A DNA stretch of 64,000 bases from JAGXRK01 sp963714415 (GTDB lineage: Bacteria; Bacteroidota; Ignavibacteria; Ignavibacteriales; Ignavibacteriaceae), in assembly GCA_963714415.1 (NCBI GenBank), contig CAVQOL010000003.1, positions 186,001 through 250,000 on the forward strand, given 5' to 3'. Below are positions 1 through 9,020 of the stretch, in pieces (positions within the stretch are counted from its first letter, which is position 1; every line of letters begins with the position of its first letter). The position numbers were made by a program, and so were the translations under genes. A model generated the notes under the pieces. That model searched no databases and was not told the origin of the DNA. It worked only from the letters and a program-made list of their open reading frames with translations.

Positions 1-2651
1 ATGGTGTTCAGGGACCATACCGTTTAAGTGGAATAAATAATGAAAGAGATATAACAATTATTGCAGGTACTGAAAAAGTTTTTCTTGATGGCATCGAAAT
101 GAAGAGAGGCGAGAATAATGATTATGTTGTCGAATACTCAAACGCAACTGTTACATTTACTCCAAACAGACTTATCACTTCAGCTTCGAGAATAAATATA
201 GATTTTGAATATACAGACAGAAGATATTCCAGAAATTTTCTCGGTGCAGGAACGGGTGGAAAATTTTTTAATGATAAACTTGATATAAAGTTTCAGTATT
301 TGCGTGAAGGTGACGATCAGGATGCACCAATTGATATTACTTTATCAGATCAGGATAAAGAAATACTTTCGCTCGCTGGAGATGATCGAAATAAAGCTGC
401 AAAATCCGGTGTAACATTAGCAGAACCGGATTCACTTGGAAACATAAAAGGTGTTTACGCAAAAATTGATACAGTTATTAATGATAATCCTTATACATAC
501 TACATTTATGCTCCCGGTGAACCTAATTCAATTTATAATGTTAGTTTCAGTTTTGTAGGTGAAGGTAAAGGTGATTACATACGCGAAAGTCTTGGTAATT
601 ATAAATTCATTGGAATTGGTCGTGGTGGTTATTTGCCAATTATTTATTTACCGGCACCGCAGTTAAAACAAATAGGGAATTTTGTTGTTGACATAAATCC
701 TTTCAAAGATTTAACAATTAGTCTTGAGTACGCCGGAAGTCTATGGGATAAAAACAGATTCTCAAGTTTGGATGATAATGATAACTATGGTTATGCAAGA
801 AATATTTCACTTAAACTTAATCCAACAGAAGTTAAGATAGGATCACTCAACTTAGGTAAAGCAGGTTTTAATTATCGTGATAGATTCATTCAGGATAAAT
901 TCACTTCAGCCGACAGATTTAATGAAGTTGAATTCAACAGAAATTATAATACAATTCAATCTCAGGAAAGCGAAGATGAACTTCTGAGAGAAATCGGATT
1001 AACATTAATCCCAAATGATAATTTAAAACTTAACAGCACAGCAGGCTTCCTCAAAAAAGGAGAAAACTTCTCGTCCGACAGATTTAACAACGTTCTTACT
1101 TTTTCAGATAATAAATCCTTTGGATTAAATTATAATCTTGATTATGTGAAATCAAAAAATGTTTTATTGTCAAGCAGTTGGTTCAGACACAGAGCGAATG
1201 CTTATTACGTGATTTCTATTTTCAAACCGGCTTTTGAATTTCTTGCTGAAGATAAAACAGATAAACGCAGAGAAACAGACTCGCTGATTTCAGGGAGTTT
1301 GAATTATTTTGAATATATTCCTTCAATTCAGCTTGTTGATGTAAACGGTTTTAACTTTGTTGCAAAGTACTCCATTCGTGATGAATATCTTCCGGTTGAC
1401 GGCGTTATGCTGAATGAATCGGTTGCAAACACTCATTCTTATGAAGCTTCATATTCCGGAATTAAGGAAGTGAATACATCACTTAACTTTACATTCAGAA
1501 ATAAAAAGTATTCTGATACTTTCAAAGAAAAAGGATTTCTAAACAGTGAAACAATTTTAGTCAGATCACAATCAAAGTTCAGATTGTGGGAAAGAATTTT
1601 GAATGGTGATTTGTTTTATGAAGTATCAACACAACGATCGGCAAAGCTTCAAAAAGTTTTTGTAAGAGTTGAACAGGGAACAGGTAACTTTAAATATATA
1701 GGTGACCTTAACAATAATGGCATTGCGGATGAAAATGAATTTGAACCTACGATTTATGATGGTGATTACATTCAGGTTACACTTCCAACTGATGAGTTAT
1801 TCCCTGTAATTGATTTAAAAGCAAGTACACGGTGGAAAATTAATTTTGCCAATCTTTTTGAAAAGAATACTTTTGCAGGAAAAATCCTTGGTCCTGTATC
1901 TACGGAAACTTTTTGGAGAGTCGAAGAGACCAGCAGAGAAACTGATTATGCAAAAATTTATTTGCTTAACTTTAATTACTTTTTAAATGAAACGAATACA
2001 ATTCGCGGATCAAATTATTTACAACAGGATTTCTTCTTATTTGAAAATGATCAGGATTTGTCTTTCCGATTCAGATTTACACAGCGCAACAGCTTAAATG
2101 AATTTTACGACGGCTATGAAAAAGGATACAATCGCGAAAGAAGCTTAAGAATAAAATTTAAATTGATAAAAGAAATAAGCAATCAAACAGATATTATTAA
2201 TGAATCTGATAACGTGAGCGCAAATGAAAGCTCGAACAGAAGAAGAAAGGTTAATAATAATAATATTACATCTGATTTTTCGTACAGACCTGTTAGAAGC
2301 ATTGAAGTTGGATTTAGAATAAAAGTCGGCAGAAGTGAGGATACTTTTCCGATAAGTCCAACGGTTATAGATTTGAATTCTCAAATGCTAAGGTTTAACT
2401 TATCATTTCTTGGAACAGGAAGATTACGAGTTGAGCTTGAACGCAATGAATTGATTGCCAATTCAACACAAAATATTATTCCATTTGAACTCACAGGTGG
2501 AAATCAAATTGGAAAGAATTATTATTGGAGAGTTAATTTTGATTATAGATTATCAGCAAATCTTCAAACAACATTAAGCTATGACGGCAGGCTGCAGGGA
2601 GCAGGAAGAGTAGTGCATACCGCAAGAGCTGAAGCGAGAGCATATTTTTAA
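1..2651 (+). CDS. Large outer-membrane beta-barrel protein, 3' part (partial)
   Basis: The reading frame is open from base 3, so the gene starts before the window; the ATG at 99 is internal. About 883 residues are visible. The first part holds a small Ig-like module with the pattern 'GTEKVFLDG...RGENNDY', followed by 'ITSASRINIDFEY'. The rest is long alternating aromatic/polar beta-strand sequence, as in outer-membrane barrels, and the last residue is phenylalanine ('EARAYF'), the usual barrel-end signal. A D-L-N-N-N-G-I-A-D-E-N-E loop near base 1703 resembles a calcium-binding EF-hand/dockerin loop. I recall similar large uncharacterised proteins in Chlorobi/Bacteroidetes-type genomes, but cannot name a function. 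Location in the outer membrane is inferred from composition. Confidence 0.65.
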   Translation, partial: GVQGPYRLSGINNERDITIIAGTEKVFLDGIEMKRGENNDYVVEYSNATVTFTPNRLITSASRINIDFEYTDRRYSRNFLGAGTGGKFFNDKLDIKFQYLREGDDQDAPIDITLSDQDKEILSLAGDDRNKAAKSGVTLAEPDSLGNIKGVYAKIDTVINDNPYTYYIYAPGEPNSIYNVSFSFVGEGKGDYIRESLGNYKFIGIGRGGYLPIIYLPAPQLKQIGNFVVDINPFKDLTISLEYAGSLWDKNRFSSLDDNDNYGYARNISLKLNPTEVKIGSLNLGKAGFNYRDRFIQDKFTSADRFNEVEFNRNYNTIQSQESEDELLREIGLTLIPNDNLKLNSTAGFLKKGENFSSDRFNNVLTFSDNKSFGLNYNLDYVKSKNVLLSSSWFRHRANAYYVISIFKPAFEFLAEDKTDKRRETDSLISGSLNYFEYIPSIQLVDVNGFNFVAKYSIRDEYLPVDGVMLNESVANTHSYEASYSGIKEVNTSLNFTFRNKKYSDTFKEKGFLNSETILVRSQSKFRLWERILNGDLFYEVSTQRSAKLQKVFVRVEQGTGNFKYIGDLNNNGIADENEFEPTIYDGDYIQVTLPTDELFPVIDLKASTRWKINFANLFEKNTFAGKILGPVSTETFWRVEETSRETDYAKIYLLNFNYFLNETNTIRGSNYLQQDFFLFENDQDLSFRFRFTQRNSLNEFYDGYEKGYNRERSLRIKFKLIKEISNQTDIINESDNVSANESSNRRRKVNNNNITSDFSYRPVRSIEVGFRIKVGRSEDTFPISPTVIDLNSQMLRFNLSFLGTGRLRVELERNELIANSTQNIIPFELTGGNQIGKNYYWRVNFDYRLSANLQTTLSYDGRLQGAGRVVHTARAEARAYF

Positions 2652-2680
2652 ATTAGGAATTAGGAAGTAAAAATTAGGAA
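2652..2680. repeat. Three copies of ATTAGGAA
   Basis: The octamer ATTAGGAA occurs at 2652-2659, 2659-2666 and 2673-2680, directly after the stop codon of the barrel gene. It looks like a fragment of simple intergenic repeat. No function is apparent. Confidence 0.5.
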
Positions 2681-2764
2681 TGAATTTGTTGGAATATCAA
2701 ATGACGAAGAATTATTTTGACTTCCTTAGTCTAGATGAAATTACAAATATTGAACATTGTAAAT

Positions 2765-2829
2765 AACTCGTAGGAGTTAAATGTTTGTAACAGAGAAAAT
2801 CCCAAGAAAAATAGAACTCCGTAGGGATT
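2765..2829. repeat. Paired 'CTCCGTAGGAG'-type palindromes
   Basis: Two related short palindromes lie about 50 bases apart: AACTCGTAGGAGTT at 2765-2778 and AACTCCGTAGGGATT at 2815-2829. They are separated by 'aaatgtttgtaacag'-like sequence. Elements of this shape are, from memory, dispersed in many Bacteroidetes-related genomes. An open frame running through it (from 2781) has no protein-like features. Confidence 0.5.
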
Positions 2830-2904
2830 CAACAATATACAATAAAAAAAATAAAAACTATGAACATAATATAAAACCTTATCGAAGCTCACATTTTTCG
2901 AGAA

Positions 2905-3321
2905 ATGAACGGACAGATAGAATTTCTTCTTCTAAAAAGATCACCAATTCAATATTATCCGAATTTATGGCAAATGATTTCAGGTAAAATCAAACCAAAG
3001 GAAAAAGCTTTTGAAAGTGCTTTGAGGGAAATAAAAGAAGAAACGGGATTAACTCCGCTAAATTTGTGGGTCGTTCCAAATGTAAATTCATTCTACACAG
3101 CAGAAAATGACAGCATAACATCTGTTCCGGTTTTTGCAGCAAAAGTCAATTATAATAGTGAAGTTGTCCTTAGCAATGAACACGTAGAATATAAATGGTT
3201 ATCAGCTGAAGAAGCAAAAAACCATTTAGCCTGGGTTGGTCAACACAGATCAGTGGATATAATAACAGACTATTTTGTGAATAAGAAGAATTTCTGGGCT
3301 CTTGTTGAAATCAATATTTAA
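2905..3321 (+). CDS. Nudix hydrolase, possibly N-terminally disrupted
   Basis: The 138-residue product carries a perfect Nudix box: G at residue 27, then KIKPK, E, seven residues, and REIKEETGL. This is the magnesium-binding and catalytic helix of enzymes that hydrolyse nucleoside diphosphates linked to another group. The pattern resembles dihydroneopterin-triphosphate/dNTP pyrophosphatases of the NudB type, but the substrate cannot be assigned. The ATG at 2905 leaves out the usual first beta-strand. That strand is encoded immediately upstream in the same frame ('LIEAHIFRE', 2878-2904), but behind a TAA at 2872-2874. An ATG at 2860 just before that stop would be the natural start. Either the stop is an error, or a short form starts at 2905. 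Confidence 0.75.
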   Translation: MNGQIEFLLLKRSPIQYYPNLWQMISGKIKPKEKAFESALREIKEETGLTPLNLWVVPNVNSFYTAENDSITSVPVFAAKVNYNSEVVLSNEHVEYKWLSAEEAKNHLAWVGQHRSVDIITDYFVNKKNFWALVEINI

Positions 3322-3484
3322 CAATATTACAATTTTTTCAGCAAGCTCAGTTAGTTTGTCTATCTCAAACTAGTTCTAAATCTTATCTACAACAATGTGT
3401 TTAACTTATGCACTCCTATGGTATATTATTACCAATTGATTATTTTAACATTATCCAATTTTTAATTTTAACCAGGAGAATATT

Positions 3485-4399
3485 TTGGGTCTCTTAGTCG
3501 TCGGATCTTTGGCATTGGATTCAGTATCAACACCATTTGATAAAGTTGAAGATGCACTTGGTGGATCAGCCACTTACATTTCGCTTGCAGCAAGCTATTT
3601 TACCGCACCGGTTAATTTAGTCGGAATTGTAGGCAGCGATTTCCCTAAGAATTATATAAAGATGCTTGAAGAACATAATATTGATCTTGAGGGATTAAAG
3701 ATAGTTGAAGGCGGAAAAACTTTTCGCTGGTCGGGAAAATATCATTATGATCTTAACGTTCGGGATACTCTTTCAACAGAATTAAATGTATTTGAAAAAT
3801 TTGATCCGATCATTCCGGAGAGCGCAAGAAAATCAAAATACATTTGTCTCGGAAATATTGATCCTGTTCTTCAGAGTAAAGTTTTGGATCAGATGGATGA
3901 TCCGCAATTTGTAGTTTGTGACACTATGAATTACTGGATTGAAGGAAGGAAAAAAGAATTGATGGAACTTCTTCCCAGAGTTTCTGTCTTAATAATTAAC
4001 GATTCTGAAGCACGTTTACTTGCTCATGAACCAAATTTAATTAAAGCATCGAAAAAGATTCGGGATTTTGGACCTGAAATTCTGATAATTAAAAAAGGCG
4101 AACATGGCGCCTTGTTATTTACAGAAGATATAATTTTCTCTGCGCCTGCATATCCTATGGAAATGATTAACGATCCAACCGGTGCAGGTGATTCTTTTGC
4201 AGGAGGATTTATTGGTCATCTTTATAGTAACAGAGATTTATCTCCCAACTGTCTTAAGGCAGCAGTTATTTATGGAAGTACTATGGCTTCCTTCTGCGTA
4301 GAAAGATTCAGTACAAAAGGTTTAGAAGAACTTTCCTTATTCAGAATAAAGGACAGGTTCAGAGAATTCATGAATTTATCCAGATTTGATGAAAGCTAA
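3485..4399 (+). CDS. PfkB-family carbohydrate or nucleoside kinase
   Basis: The 304-residue protein is a ribokinase-fold kinase. The glycine-rich N-terminal motif (GGSATYISLA, residues 27-36) and the C-terminal signature NDPTGAGDSFAGGF (about residues 228-241), with the catalytic Asp in GAGD, are both present. The start is TTG with an AGGAGA ribosome-binding site a few bases upstream. The gene overlaps the following mtnA by about 11 bases, so the two are translationally coupled. This pairing suggests a substrate from methylthioribose or deoxyribose salvage, but the sequence alone does not prove it; adenosine- or sugar-kinase activity is equally possible. Confidence 0.85.
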   Translation: MGLLVVGSLALDSVSTPFDKVEDALGGSATYISLAASYFTAPVNLVGIVGSDFPKNYIKMLEEHNIDLEGLKIVEGGKTFRWSGKYHYDLNVRDTLSTELNVFEKFDPIIPESARKSKYICLGNIDPVLQSKVLDQMDDPQFVVCDTMNYWIEGRKKELMELLPRVSVLIINDSEARLLAHEPNLIKASKKIRDFGPEILIIKKGEHGALLFTEDIIFSAPAYPMEMINDPTGAGDSFAGGFIGHLYSNRDLSPNCLKAAVIYGSTMASFCVERFSTKGLEELSLFRIKDRFREFMNLSRFDES

Positions 4400-5399
4400 C
4401 AGTTACTACAATCTGAAATTTGAATCAGGTAAACTGATTTATATCGATCAAACAGTCCTTCCTCTTCAGGAAAATTATATTTCAACTGATAGTTATGTAA
4501 GGATTGCCGAAGGCATTGAACGTCTTGAATTGCGTGGCGCTCCACTTATTGGCATTGCAGCAGCCTATGCACTTGCTTTATCATTGAAAAACTCCCAAGA
4601 TTTAAAAAATGATTTTGAACAGGCTTATCAAAGACTTGCATCAACTCGTCCAACTGCTGTAAATCTTTTCTATGCACTCGAAAGAATAAAAAGTAAATTT
4701 GAACTAATACAAGATCTAAATAATTCCTTTGAAATTTTACTAGCTGAAGCTAGGCTAATTCATAAACAAGAAGATGAGTACTCAGATAGAATTGCACATA
4801 ACGGATTAAGAATATTCCAAAAAAAATCTAATGTGCTTACTCATTGTAACACGGGTGCATTAGCGGCAGGCGGTTTCGGAACCGCATTTGCAATTATCAA
4901 GCACGCTTATGATAGTAATTTAATTTCTCATGTTTTTGCTGATGAAACAAGACCTTTATTGCAAGGATTAAGACTCACTTCTTTTGAACTGGATAAAAAT
5001 AAAATTCCATTCTCATTAAACACAGATTCTTCCGCGGCTGCATTAATGCAGCAGGGCAAAGTTGATCTTGTTATTACCGGTGCAGATAGAATAGCGTTGA
5101 ATGGTGATTCTGCTAATAAAATTGGCACATATAATTTAGCTATACTTTGTAACTATCATAACATCCCTTTTTACATAGCAGCTCCTTCGACAACCATAGA
5201 CAGAAAAATTGCAACTGGTTCTGAAATCCAAATTGAATACAGAAGCGGAAAAGAACTGACTGAAGTAAAAGGAATAAAAGTTGCTCCTGAAAACTATCCA
5301 ACGTTTACACCGGCATTTGATGTTACTCCATCTCACCTGATTACGGGAATAATAACTGAAGAAGATCTATTTCTTTTCCCATACAATTTTATAAGATGA
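4389..5399 (+). CDS. mtnA: S-methyl-5-thioribose-1-phosphate isomerase
   Basis: The product isomerises methylthioribose-1-phosphate to methylthioribulose-1-phosphate in methionine salvage; the family also includes 5-deoxyribose-1-phosphate isomerases. Diagnostic segments are RGAPLIGIAAAYAL near the N-terminus, LTHCNTGALAAGG with the catalytic cysteine, and VITGADRIALNGDSANKIGTY with the catalytic aspartate. The 336-residue length matches the family. I prefer the ATG at 4389 over the TTG one codon earlier. It overlaps pfkB upstream and recO downstream (ATGA overlap at 5396-5399), so pfkB, mtnA and recO form one transcription unit. Confidence 0.93.
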   Translation: MKANSYYNLKFESGKLIYIDQTVLPLQENYISTDSYVRIAEGIERLELRGAPLIGIAAAYALALSLKNSQDLKNDFEQAYQRLASTRPTAVNLFYALERIKSKFELIQDLNNSFEILLAEARLIHKQEDEYSDRIAHNGLRIFQKKSNVLTHCNTGALAAGGFGTAFAIIKHAYDSNLISHVFADETRPLLQGLRLTSFELDKNKIPFSLNTDSSAAALMQQGKVDLVITGADRIALNGDSANKIGTYNLAILCNYHNIPFYIAAPSTTIDRKIATGSEIQIEYRSGKELTEVKGIKVAPENYPTFTPAFDVTPSHLITGIITEEDLFLFPYNFIR

Positions 5400-6142
5400 G
5401 CGAAATAATAAAGACAGAAGCAGTCGTTTTGAGCAAACTCAATTACGGCGATACAAGTTTAATAATTTCAGTATTAACGGAATTGTATGGCAAGATGTCC
5501 GTTATCATAAAAGGAGGAAGAAATCCTAAATCAAAAATGGGAATGATTGCCGATCCTCTAAATCATGTTCAGATTGTTGTTTATAAAAAAGATACTCGCG
5601 ATTTACAATTACTTTCAAGTATAGATACAATTTCACATTACCCAAGAATTAAAGAAGACCTTGATAAAACTCAATATTCATTAGCAATTATTGAATTGGT
5701 AAAAAAACTAACTGTTGAAAATGAAGTTAATAAAAAATTATTCAAGGGATTGGTAAGAATTTTATCACTTGTCGATTCCGATAATGAACATCCTTCAATT
5801 TTATTCGGAAGATTTTATCTTTTCTTCTTGTCTGAACTGGGGTATGCGATTCAAACATCCGAATGCGGAATTTGTAAAAAAGAAATTGGTAAAGGAAGTG
5901 GCGGTTACAGTTCTGATACAGGTTTTGTCTGTGTTAATTGTTTTGAATCTCATCCAGGATTGAATTTTGCCTCTGCGGAACTTTTGAATTACTTTTTTTG
6001 TCTAAACAATAAAATTTCAGTTAAAAATATTTCGCTTGTTTTAATTAAACAAGCTAATATATTTTTGGACAGATATACAAAACATCATATTCCGGGTTTT
6101 AACGGAATTCAGTCATTAAATATTTTAAACAATTTTAAGTAG
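5396..6142 (+). CDS. recO: DNA repair protein RecO
   Basis: RecO binds single-stranded DNA and, with RecR and RecF, loads RecA at gaps. The 248-residue product has the N-terminal OB-fold (EAVVLSKLNYGDTSLIISVLTE, of which residues 8-24 are typical) and a middle zinc site with two CxxC pairs (CGICKKE and CVNC, residues about 157-183). Its ATG overlaps the mtnA stop codon. Its partner recR is also in the window, 31 kb away at 36995. Confidence 0.93.
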   Translation: MSEIIKTEAVVLSKLNYGDTSLIISVLTELYGKMSVIIKGGRNPKSKMGMIADPLNHVQIVVYKKDTRDLQLLSSIDTISHYPRIKEDLDKTQYSLAIIELVKKLTVENEVNKKLFKGLVRILSLVDSDNEHPSILFGRFYLFFLSELGYAIQTSECGICKKEIGKGSGGYSSDTGFVCVNCFESHPGLNFASAELLNYFFCLNNKISVKNISLVLIKQANIFLDRYTKHHIPGFNGIQSLNILNNFK

Positions 6143-6206
6143 GTGACTATCGGCTAATCTGCTACTATTTGATAACCTTAAATGTGAAAAAACTCAGGAG
6201 AATAAA

Positions 6207-7721
6207 ATGTTGAATGAAATGAAATCCCGACAAACGGGAAAGTTAAAAGGAATAATTGGAGCAGGTGCTCTTATTGTTTTAGGAATGATGTTTGGTGCTT
6301 TACTCGTTTCCGGTTTTGGATTAGTCAGACCGGGTTTTGCCGATATCGAGTTAGGAGCAAACAACCCTCCGGTGAATTTAGATGCCGATGCTACATCTTT
6401 CAGTAAAGCATTTATTGAAGTTGCTGAAAAAGTAACCCCGGCTATTGTCCAAATTACTGTTGTATCTGAAAGAGAAAATCCACACTCAGATATGTTTTTC
6501 TTTCCATTCCGTGATATGCCCCAGGAACAAAGAGGGTCTGGTAGCGGAATAATTATTTCGGAAGATGGTTACATCGTCACAAATAATCATGTTGTTGAAA
6601 ATGCAAACAGAGTTTCGGTGGGACTATATGATAAAAGGACTTTTACTGCAACTGTTGTTGGAACTGATCCATTGACTGACCTTGCAGTTATAAAAGTTGA
6701 TGCTAATAATCTTATTCCGGCTTATCTTGGGGATTCAGATAATCTTAAAGTTGGTCAATGGGTTATGGCAATCGGCAATCCTCTTGCTTTAACATCTACA
6801 GTTACTGCAGGAATTGTTAGTGCTGTTGGTCGTGGTTCACTTGGATTGATCCGTGATAATTATGGTGTAGAAAATTTTATACAAACTGATGCTGTGATAA
6901 ATCCAGGAAACAGCGGTGGTGCATTAGTTGACCTTTCAGGTGCAGTTGTTGGAGTCAACTCTGCTATTGCTACAAGAGGAACCGGAACTTACATTGGTTA
7001 TGGTTTTGCAATTCCGATCAACCTGGCAAAATCTGTTGCTAAAGATTTGATTTCTACGGGCAAGGTTAATCGTGGTTATATCGGTGTGAGTATTCGAGAA
7101 GTTGATAATGCTATGGCTAGATCACTTGGGTTAGACAGACCGCATGGTGTAATTATTGATCAAATAATTGAAGGTGGCTCTGCTTCAGCTACAGATTTAA
7201 AATCCGGCGATGTAATTCTGAAAATAGATGGAAAAGAAGTAAATCAACCTAATGAATTACAAAGTTATATTGCTTCAAAAACAGCAGGAAATGTTGTTAC
7301 TTTAGAAATTTTCCGTGATGGAAAAGAAATGGAAAGAAAAGTAACTTTAAAAGCACGGGAAGATAATAGTAAAACACAAACTGTAATGAAAAAAGATGAT
7401 AATGGCTCTAAGAATGAGGTGAAGGAATCTACTGCATCATTTGAAAATATTGGATTGGTTGTTAAGAATCCCACAGAGAAAGAAAAAAATACATTTGATA
7501 TTGATTCCGGTGTATTAATAACCGATGTTACATTGTACAGTAAAGCTTATGATCAAGGACTTTTTAAGGATTTAGTTATTATTGAAGCAGATAGAAAACC
7601 AGTAAAAGATGTTACTTCGTTTACTAAAATAATTGAATCTAGAAAAGGAGAGGCTGTGTTGCTTAAAATTCAGGATTCAAAGGGTAACACAAGATTTGTA
7701 GGTTTAGAGATTCCCAAATAA
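6207..7721 (+). CDS. DegP/HtrA-family periplasmic serine protease with two PDZ domains
   Basis: The 504-residue protein has an N-terminal membrane anchor or signal segment (residues 16-36). A trypsin-like protease domain follows with the full catalytic triad: His in TNNHVV (about 127), Asp in TDLAVI (about 156) and Ser in NPGNSGGAL (about 234). Two PDZ domains follow, the first around residues 285-385 (GYIGVSIREV...), the second at 415-500 after a lysine/glutamate-rich linker. These enzymes degrade or refold misfolded envelope proteins. A ribosome-binding site (CAGGAG) precedes the ATG, and a strong terminator follows at 7744, so it appears to be transcribed separately from aroC. Confidence 0.93.
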   Translation: MLNEMKSRQTGKLKGIIGAGALIVLGMMFGALLVSGFGLVRPGFADIELGANNPPVNLDADATSFSKAFIEVAEKVTPAIVQITVVSERENPHSDMFFFPFRDMPQEQRGSGSGIIISEDGYIVTNNHVVENANRVSVGLYDKRTFTATVVGTDPLTDLAVIKVDANNLIPAYLGDSDNLKVGQWVMAIGNPLALTSTVTAGIVSAVGRGSLGLIRDNYGVENFIQTDAVINPGNSGGALVDLSGAVVGVNSAIATRGTGTYIGYGFAIPINLAKSVAKDLISTGKVNRGYIGVSIREVDNAMARSLGLDRPHGVIIDQIIEGGSASATDLKSGDVILKIDGKEVNQPNELQSYIASKTAGNVVTLEIFRDGKEMERKVTLKAREDNSKTQTVMKKDDNGSKNEVKESTASFENIGLVVKNPTEKEKNTFDIDSGVLITDVTLYSKAYDQGLFKDLVIIEADRKPVKDVTSFTKIIESRKGEAVLLKIQDSKGNTRFVGLEIPK

Positions 7722-7743
7722 AATTTTCTGACTTTAATTATTT

Positions 7744-7776
7744 AAAACGTCCCTACAAAATCGGGACGTTTTTTTT
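7744..7776 (+). terminator. Rho-independent terminator after the HtrA gene
   Basis: A 10-bp perfect stem AAAACGTCCC / GGGACGTTTT (7744-7753 with 7763-7772) with a nine-base loop runs into eight consecutive T residues. It ends the htrA transcript 22 bases after its stop codon. Confidence 0.9.
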
Positions 7777-7806
7777 ATATATTTATTGTATTAAAAAGGA
7801 AAATTA

Positions 7807-9015
7807 ATGATCAGATTTCTTACTGCAGGTGAGTCTCACGGCAAAGCATTAACAACAATTATAGATGGAATCCCTTCTAATTTAAAGATCTCTGCAGATT
7901 ACATTAATCTTCAACTTACAAGAAGACAGACTGGTTATGGCAGAGGATTAAGAATGAAGATTGAATCTGATAAGGTTGAAATATTGTCCGGCGTTCGTTA
8001 TGGTAAAACTCTTGGTTCTCCAATATCTTTGATCATTAGAAATAATGATTGGGAAAACTGGACTGATGTTATGTCTGTCGATAATATTCCTTTGCATTCT
8101 AAAAAAATAACAGTTCCAAGACCCGGACATGCAGATTTAGTGGGAATCACAAAATATAATTTTAATGATATAAGAAATTCTATTGAAAGGTCATCCGCAA
8201 GAGAAACTGCTGCAAGAGTCGCTGCTTGTACTTTTGCTCGTGCACTTCTTGAAGAGTTTGGTATTTCGATTGGCAGTTATGTTGAAAGTATTGGAAACGT
8301 TTACTCAAAGATAAATTTTCTCGATACACTTCTTGAAAATAAAATTGCTTTAAATTTTAAAGCTGTTTCACTTTCCAATAAAGCTGATAAAAGTTCTGTC
8401 CGTGTTTTAGATAAAGTGCAGGAAGAAAAAATAATTTCGAGAATTAAATACGCTAAGAAAAAGGGCGATACTCTTGGTGGGACTTTTATAACAGTTGCTT
8501 CAGGTGTTCCTGCAGGATTAGGTTCTTTCGTTCATTATGATCTTAAACTAGATGCTGATATTGCGCAGTCAGTTATGTCTATCAATGCTGTTAAGGCAGT
8601 TTCAATTGGTGCCGGATTCGATAGTGCTGATTTGTTTGGTTCACAGTTACAGGATGAAATAATTAAAAAAGGAGAAACTATTACGCGAAAAACAAACCGG
8701 GCTGGTGGAATTGAAGGAGGAATATCAACAGGTTTACCTATCATAATTCGCGGTGCTATGAAACCAATTGCTACGTTGATGAGCCCTATTCAAAGTATCG
8801 ATCTTAAAGGAATGAAGAAAGTTAATGCAAGAAAAGAAAGAAGCGATTTTGTGGCAGTTCCTTCTTGTGCCGTAATTGCCGAGTCAATGCTTGCCTGGTC
8901 TCTTGCAAAATATTTTGTTTTAAAATTTGGTGGAGATTCACTTGAGGAAATGAAGGAGAATTACAAAAATTATTCTACAAAAATTTATAAAAAAATAAAA
9001 AATAATTTCGTGTAA
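7807..9015 (+). CDS. aroC: Chorismate synthase
   Basis: The enzyme converts 5-enolpyruvylshikimate-3-phosphate to chorismate using reduced FMN, the last step of the shikimate pathway. All three family signatures are visible: AGESHGKAL at residues 7-15, IERSSARETAARVAA near residue 126, and RSDFVAVPSCAVIAES near 344. RRQTGYGRG (FMN/substrate binding) lies near residue 40. At 402 residues it is slightly longer than the 350-390 usual, with a lysine-rich C-terminus. A ribosome-binding site (AAAGGA) sits before the ATG. The metallo-hydrolase gene starts five bases after its stop. Confidence 0.96.
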   Translation: MIRFLTAGESHGKALTTIIDGIPSNLKISADYINLQLTRRQTGYGRGLRMKIESDKVEILSGVRYGKTLGSPISLIIRNNDWENWTDVMSVDNIPLHSKKITVPRPGHADLVGITKYNFNDIRNSIERSSARETAARVAACTFARALLEEFGISIGSYVESIGNVYSKINFLDTLLENKIALNFKAVSLSNKADKSSVRVLDKVQEEKIISRIKYAKKKGDTLGGTFITVASGVPAGLGSFVHYDLKLDADIAQSVMSINAVKAVSIGAGFDSADLFGSQLQDEIIKKGETITRKTNRAGGIEGGISTGLPIIIRGAMKPIATLMSPIQSIDLKGMKKVNARKERSDFVAVPSCAVIAESMLAWSLAKYFVLKFGGDSLEEMKENYKNYSTKIYKKIKNNFV

Positions 9016-9020
9016 ATTTT

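Noticed and set aside
2781..2987. A 68-codon open frame ahead of the Nudix gene
   Set aside because: It runs through the paired palindrome repeat and overlaps the Nudix gene in another frame; the sequence is basic and has no domain or conserved motif.
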